This document shows, in pieces, positions 59,832 to 64,000 of a stretch of DNA of 64,000 nt. Under the pieces are notes generated by a model. It had not been told where the DNA came from. It worked only from the letters and a program-made list of their open reading frames with translations, and did not search any database. Position numbers and translations under genes: made by a program. Source of the DNA: Demequina salsinemoris (GTDB taxonomy: Bacteria; Actinomycetota; Actinomycetes; Actinomycetales; Demequinaceae); contig NZ_BBQZ01000005.1 of the NCBI RefSeq assembly GCF_000974805.1, positions 62,001 to 126,000 on the forward strand, written 5' to 3'. The stretch's first letter is position 1. Every line of letters starts with the position of its first letter.

Positions 59832-62800
59832 ATGGGCGAGACGATGTCCGAGGTGCGCTGTCCGATCTGCGGCGCCGTGTGCGTGCCGGAGGTCAGCGCT
59901 CGGTGCCGGCGCTGCTACGCCGACCTGACCGGCCCTGCGTTCGCGGAGATCGTCGAGCTCGACGCGCGCATCGGGAGCTACAGGGCCGAGTACGACGCGC
60001 TCGCGGCGCGGTGGCGCATCGCCCTCGATCAGCGTGGGTCCGCGGTCGCCGCGCTCAACCAGACGCGGGTCGTCGGGCAGGAGCCCGTTCCCGGCGCCGC
60101 TCCCGCGTCCACGCCCGGCCTCGCTCCCGCGCCGGCGTCGAGCGCACCGGTGCCTCCCGCCGCACCCGTGCCGCACCGGCGCAGCGCCCTGCGAGACTCG
60201 CTCACCGCGCCGATGCTGCTCGGACTGGGCGGCGCGGCGCTCCTGGTCGCATCCGCGGTCGTCTTCGTCGCCGTCACGTGGGAGACGTTCTTCCCGCCCG
60301 CGCAGGCGATGCTGCTGCTCGCGCTCTCCGGTGCGACCGGATGGCTCGCGCTGTGGCTCACCCGCAAGGGTCTCGGGGTGTCCGCGGGCGCCGTCGGCGT
60401 CGTGTCGATGGCCTTCGCCGGCACGGCCGTGGTGGCGCTCGCGCGTGCGCTCACCGTGCTCGGGCTGTTCACCACGTCCGCGGCGGCGCTTGTCGCCGCG
60501 GCCGCCGGCGTCGCCCTCGCGCGCCGGGGCGTCGCGTGGGTGGGGGTCACCTCGACGGTCGCGCTCGGCGTCTCGGGCGTCGGCGCAGCGATCGCCGGAG
60601 GCGTCGAGCATGGAGTCGGCGGGTGGACGCTCTGGGGATGCGCCGCGATCGTGGCCATGGCCGCCCTGTCGCGCTGGTGGCTGGAGGGCGTGCTCCGTGT
60701 CGCGTTGCGGTACACGGCGGTGGGCCTGGTGGTCCTGGTCGCGGCAGGCGCCGCAGTCGGCGGCTGGGATTCAGCCGAGGTCCTCTGGGTGTGGCTGCCG
60801 ACGGCGATCGGCATCGGCCTCGCGGTGATCGCTCCGCGCATCGCGCTGCCTGCCGCGGTCGCGGTCGCGACCGGAGCGGCGGCGGCGTCCGCCACCGCGT
60901 TCTCCGAGCCCAGCGCCGCGATGCTCCTCGTCGCTGTCGTGTCCGCGGCGACGCTGCTCGCGGGAACCCGACGGCCCGAGCATCGCGCCCGCCTCACGAT
61001 CGGGCTCGCGCCTGCCGCGCTGGGCGCGGCCTTCGTGGCGTTGATCGTGCTCGGTGGCACGCCCGAGCTTCTCGCCGACTCCGGGCCGAGGTCGGATCTC
61101 TCGTGGCTCCTGGCGGGCCTCATGGCCGCCGCGCTGTCGACTCTTGCCGTGCGTCTGTGGGGGCCCGCGGACGCGCCGGCACCGGGTCCGGTGCTCTCCG
61201 CCTCCGTGGCACCTGCCCCGGCCGCAGGCCCGGCGGCGGGCGTGCGACCCGGCGATGTGCTGCTCGCGGGCGCGGCGCTGTTCGTCGCGGCGCTTCCGGG
61301 AGCCACGGCGGTGCTGTGGCCGAGGCCTGAGCCCGCGGCGCTGGCGGCGACGGCCGTCGCCGTCGGCGTCCTGGCCGCCGTGGCCGCGCTCGCCTGGCCT
61401 CGCGGAGGCTCGCGCCAGACGGTGCTCGTGGCGTCCGTCGCGCTCGGAGTGGTCGGGGCGGTCGGTGGAGCTGTCGTGTGGGCGGACGCGTCGTCGGACG
61501 TGACGTGGGCTGCGGTCGCGGCGTTCGCCCCTCTGTCGCTCGTTCTCGCGCTCGTCCGGCGCTTCCCGCGAACGTTGAGCGGGCTCGCAGTCCTGCTGCC
61601 CACGCTCGTGGCCGGAGCCACGGTGCTCCGCCTCGCGGACGATGCGTCATGGGTCGTCGCGGCGCTCGTCGGCACTGCTGCCCTCGCCGCCTGGGTGCTC
61701 GCTCGCGTGCCGCATGACGTGCGGAGGTGGGCGCTTCCAGGGCTGCTGCCCGCAGCGGCAGGCGCGGTGGTCGCCGGCGTCGCGACGGCGGCTGAGGCGA
61801 CCGACTGGCTGCTCGGCACCGACCTCGCCTACGGCGTCGGCGGTCACGCCGCGCTCGCGGCGACGCTCGTCGCGGCCGCGCTCGCCGCCGGCGCCGTGCG
61901 CGTGAGGGTCGACGCGGGCGAGTCCGGGCTGGGGCCCGCCGCCGCGTGGCTCGAGGCCTGCGGCGCGCTTGCGCTCACGGGAGCCGCCCTCCAGCTCGCG
62001 CCGGCCGCCGATGCGGTGGTCGGGGACGTCACCGTCGCCTCGGTCGTGAGTATCGCCGCGGCGGTCGCGGTCGCGGCGTCGGCCTGGTGGTGGGCATGGC
62101 CCGGCGCCCGCACAGTGGCGTTCGTCGGCGCATCCGCCTGGACCTCGGTGCTCGCGCTCGCAGCGCTCGCCCAGGCCGCCGATCAGGATCTGGACCTGTG
62201 GCGAGGCCTCGCGGTGGCCCTGGCCGCGACCGCCGCGCTGGCGCTCGGCGCCCGCTGGCGCCCGATGATCACGCTGCCAGCCCTGACCGCGGTCGTGCCC
62301 GTCGTGGTGCCGGCGACCGTCGCATCGTCCACCGACGACGTGCTCGCCACGAGCCTCGCCGCGGCGGCCGCAGGCGCGGCCGCATGCTGGGCGCTCGTGC
62401 TGCTCACCCCCGCGCCGCGCGCGAGGGCCGCCCTGGGCCTCGCGACCTCGGCGATCCTCACGCTTCCCGCCGTCGCGATCGCAGGATGGCGGTGGACGTC
62501 ACGCCTCGGCGAGGCGTGGGACTCGGGCGACGGCGCTCCGTCGTCCTTCGCGCCAGTGATGCTGGTGGCTGTCCTCGGACTTGCGCTCCTGTCGACGCGG
62601 TGGTGGCGCACGCACGCCGCCTCCATCGGTACGGCGGTCGTGATCGCGCTGCTCTGTGCGCCACCCGAGGCGTGGGCCTGGGCCGTCGCGGCCACCGCCG
62701 CGCTCGTGGCCGTCGTGGCCCTCGTGGCCACGGGACCGTGGGGACGTCTCGGCCCGCGGCCGGCGCACATCCTTGCGCTCGCGGCGTCCGCGGTCGTCTG

Positions 62801-63650
62801 GGCCGGACCGCACGCCTGGGCGCAGGCGGGCGCGCTCACCGTCTCCGCCATCGTCCTGGGAGCCCTCGCGGCCCGCGCGGTGGAACCACGAGCCGCGTAC
62901 GGCCATGGCGCCGCGCTGGCTCTCGCCGCCGCCGGCTGGAGCGCATGCATCGGAGCCGACGCGCCGACCGTCGCGTCGGCGCTCGCTCTCGGCCTGTACG
63001 GCGTCGGGCTGTCGGTGATGCTGAGGTTCGACGTCGTCGCGCGGCGCGACACCGCGATCGGGCTCGCCGGCACGTCCGTCGTCGCGACGATCGTCGCGCC
63101 GCACGGCGATGCGGTGGTCGCGGTCGCGCTCACGATGCTCGTGACCTCCGCCACCTGGCTGGTCCTGCGGCGCGAGCTGGGCCGATGGTCGCGCTGGGTC
63201 GCGGGTGCCTACGCGAGCGTCGGCGTGGGGCTGCTCATCCTCAGCGCCGGCATCGACACGCTCGAGGCGTACACGCTGCTGCCCGCGGCGTGGGTGCTCG
63301 CCGAGGGCGTCGCGTGGATGCGGCGCGACCCGCAGGTGCCCAGTGTGACGGCGGTCGGGGGAGGGCTCGCGCTCGCGATCGCCCCCAGCGTCGTCGCGCT
63401 CGCGATCCAGCCGGGTGCGCTGATCCGCACCCTGCTGCTCACGCTCGCGATCGCGGGGCTCGCCTTCGCCACGGTGCTGCTGCGCTGGCTCGCGCCCGCG
63501 GTCGCGGCCGCGGGGACATCGATAGCGGTCGCCCTCGCGCAGCTCTTCGTCGCCGAGCAGCTCGTGCCTCGCTGGGTCTCGTTCGCGGTCGTCGGGGCCG
63601 TGCTGATCGTGCTCGCCGCGACCTATGAGAGGCTCAAGGAGTTGCGCTGA
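59832..63650 (+). CDS. Very large multi-pass membrane protein with N-terminal zinc ribbon
   Basis: A 1272-residue protein similar in outline to the actinobacterial SCO7613-type membrane proteins, function unknown. It begins with a zinc-ribbon-like pattern (CPICGAVC and CRRCYADL, about 10-34), then a helical stretch and a Pro/Ala linker (90-120), then roughly thirty or more hydrophobic helices to the end. No transport or enzymatic motif is seen. GGAGGGG at 59823-59829 supports a start at 59832; ATG 59844 is the alternative and GTG 59829 overlaps that site. It is a single-gene unit. Confidence 0.8.
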   Translation: MGETMSEVRCPICGAVCVPEVSARCRRCYADLTGPAFAEIVELDARIGSYRAEYDALAARWRIALDQRGSAVAALNQTRVVGQEPVPGAAPASTPGLAPAPASSAPVPPAAPVPHRRSALRDSLTAPMLLGLGGAALLVASAVVFVAVTWETFFPPAQAMLLLALSGATGWLALWLTRKGLGVSAGAVGVVSMAFAGTAVVALARALTVLGLFTTSAAALVAAAAGVALARRGVAWVGVTSTVALGVSGVGAAIAGGVEHGVGGWTLWGCAAIVAMAALSRWWLEGVLRVALRYTAVGLVVLVAAGAAVGGWDSAEVLWVWLPTAIGIGLAVIAPRIALPAAVAVATGAAAASATAFSEPSAAMLLVAVVSAATLLAGTRRPEHRARLTIGLAPAALGAAFVALIVLGGTPELLADSGPRSDLSWLLAGLMAAALSTLAVRLWGPADAPAPGPVLSASVAPAPAAGPAAGVRPGDVLLAGAALFVAALPGATAVLWPRPEPAALAATAVAVGVLAAVAALAWPRGGSRQTVLVASVALGVVGAVGGAVVWADASSDVTWAAVAAFAPLSLVLALVRRFPRTLSGLAVLLPTLVAGATVLRLADDASWVVAALVGTAALAAWVLARVPHDVRRWALPGLLPAAAGAVVAGVATAAEATDWLLGTDLAYGVGGHAALAATLVAAALAAGAVRVRVDAGESGLGPAAAWLEACGALALTGAALQLAPAADAVVGDVTVASVVSIAAAVAVAASAWWWAWPGARTVAFVGASAWTSVLALAALAQAADQDLDLWRGLAVALAATAALALGARWRPMITLPALTAVVPVVVPATVASSTDDVLATSLAAAAAGAAACWALVLLTPAPRARAALGLATSAILTLPAVAIAGWRWTSRLGEAWDSGDGAPSSFAPVMLVAVLGLALLSTRWWRTHAASIGTAVVIALLCAPPEAWAWAVAATAALVAVVALVATGPWGRLGPRPAHILALAASAVVWAGPHAWAQAGALTVSAIVLGALAARAVEPRAAYGHGAALALAAAGWSACIGADAPTVASALALGLYGVGLSVMLRFDVVARRDTAIGLAGTSVVATIVAPHGDAVVAVALTMLVTSATWLVLRRELGRWSRWVAGAYASVGVGLLILSAGIDTLEAYTLLPAAWVLAEGVAWMRRDPQVPSVTAVGGGLALAIAPSVVALAIQPGALIRTLLLTLAIAGLAFATVLLRWLAPAVAAAGTSIAVALAQLFVAEQLVPRWVSFAVVGAVLIVLAATYERLKELR

Positions 63651-63725
63651 GAGCACGCCGGAGCGGGTCCGACCCGCCGATTTCGCAGATCGTCCGACGT
63701 CTGCTAATGTTGTCTCTCGTCGCAA

Positions 63726-63801
<76 letters not shown>

Positions 63802-63807
63802 GACACG

Positions 63808-63835
63808 AAGGCCCGGTCCAGATGGACCGGGCCTT
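63808..63835. terminator. Terminator between tRNA-Lys and the convergent gene
   Basis: AAGGCCCGGTCCA (63808-63820) and TGGACCGGGCCTT (63823-63835) are perfect 13-bp arms around GA. Confidence 0.85.
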
Positions 63836-63852
63836 CGTCGTTCCCGCGACCG

Positions 63853-64000
63853 TCAGTCGCGCTCGATCCAGCGGTCGATCGACCAGGTGAGCGCGAGCGC
63901 GATCGGCACGTCGAAGCCGTCGGCGACGTCGAGCGTGTAGGTGTCGCGGACCGACAGCCACTTCTGGGTGATCTGCACGACGACGTTGCCCTGCTCGTCC
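63853..64000 (-). CDS. LURP-one/YxjI-like protein, C-terminal end (partial)
   Basis: The last 49 codons of a gene whose start lies beyond the right edge. The end reads KWLSVRDTYTLDVADGF followed by a strand with ALALTWSIDRWIERD. The Tyr-strand-Asp pattern ending in a hydrophobic helix with Ile-Asp matches the C-terminus of LURP-one-related (tubby-like, YxjI) proteins, probably lipid-associated. Too short for certainty. Confidence 0.6.
   Translation of the reverse strand, partial: DEQGNVVVQITQKWLSVRDTYTLDVADGFDVPIALALTWSIDRWIERD

Noticed and set aside
59829..61819. Minus-strand frames over the giant membrane protein
   Set aside because: Ser/Thr/Ala/Pro-rich shadows of the plus-strand membrane helices, without start signals or domains.

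Overview
The window is 64 kb of high-GC DNA from an actinobacterium. The gene order ftsX / M23 peptidase / smpB, the block DUF3039-clpS-DUF2017-murI-rph-rdgB, a tmRNA tag reading ADSKRTDFALAA, and many starts that look leaderless all fit Micrococcales (Cellulomonas- or Demequina-like). Genus cannot be fixed from this sequence alone.

Layout. (1) 1-4.3 kb: end of ftsX, an M23 murein hydrolase, smpB and a DUF2207 membrane protein. (2) 4.4-13.5 kb: a glycan-degradation cluster with a TetR regulator, a membrane-anchored sulfatase, its radical-SAM maturase, a GH3 glycosidase and a circularly permuted, membrane-anchored GH3. A shared palindrome lies before the sulfatase and before the first GH3. (3) 13.8-18.1 kb: MMPL transporter with a divergent TetR gene, then uridine phosphorylase. 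(4) 18.2-18.6 kb: tmRNA gene (ssrA).

(5) 18.59-39.68 kb: a 21.1-kb integrated island of visibly lower GC, bounded by a 16-bp direct repeat of the tmRNA 3' end. It holds an integrase, an AlpA/Xis-like protein, a replication-type ATPase and, at the far end, a winged-helix Rep-like protein. I saw no conjugation or virion genes. The cargo looks like a defence island: a tightly coupled four-gene operon with an AbiEii-like nucleotidyltransferase, a two-TM protein plus DUF2075 helicase pair, a MazG-like pyrophosphohydrolase plus EVE-HNH nuclease pair, a GmrSD-like DUF262/DUF1524 protein, a HEPN protein, and an NDT/TIR-like protein divergent from a membrane coiled-coil protein.

(6) 39.7-64 kb: core chromosome again. 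It carries a sirtuin, a formate/nitrite channel, a class III aminotransferase, the methionine importer metNIQ, a fatty-acid desaturase, a GGDEF-EAL protein, a CaCA antiporter, an ABC exporter, the clpS-murI-rph-rdgB block, a NUDIX-like protein, a thioredoxin behind a CsoR-type palindrome, tRNA-Leu, an EAL protein, Bcp, a giant membrane protein, tRNA-Lys and the end of a LURP-one-like gene.

Two signals cut across genes. The 9-mer GCATCGTCC (either strand) occurs about 30 times by eye, with only one copy in the island. Of its 13 intergenic copies, 12 sit just after stop codons in the sense orientation, often extended to CCGCATCGTCCCTGG. Separately, many starts lie 6-8 nt after a TANNNT hexamer, as expected for leaderless mRNAs.
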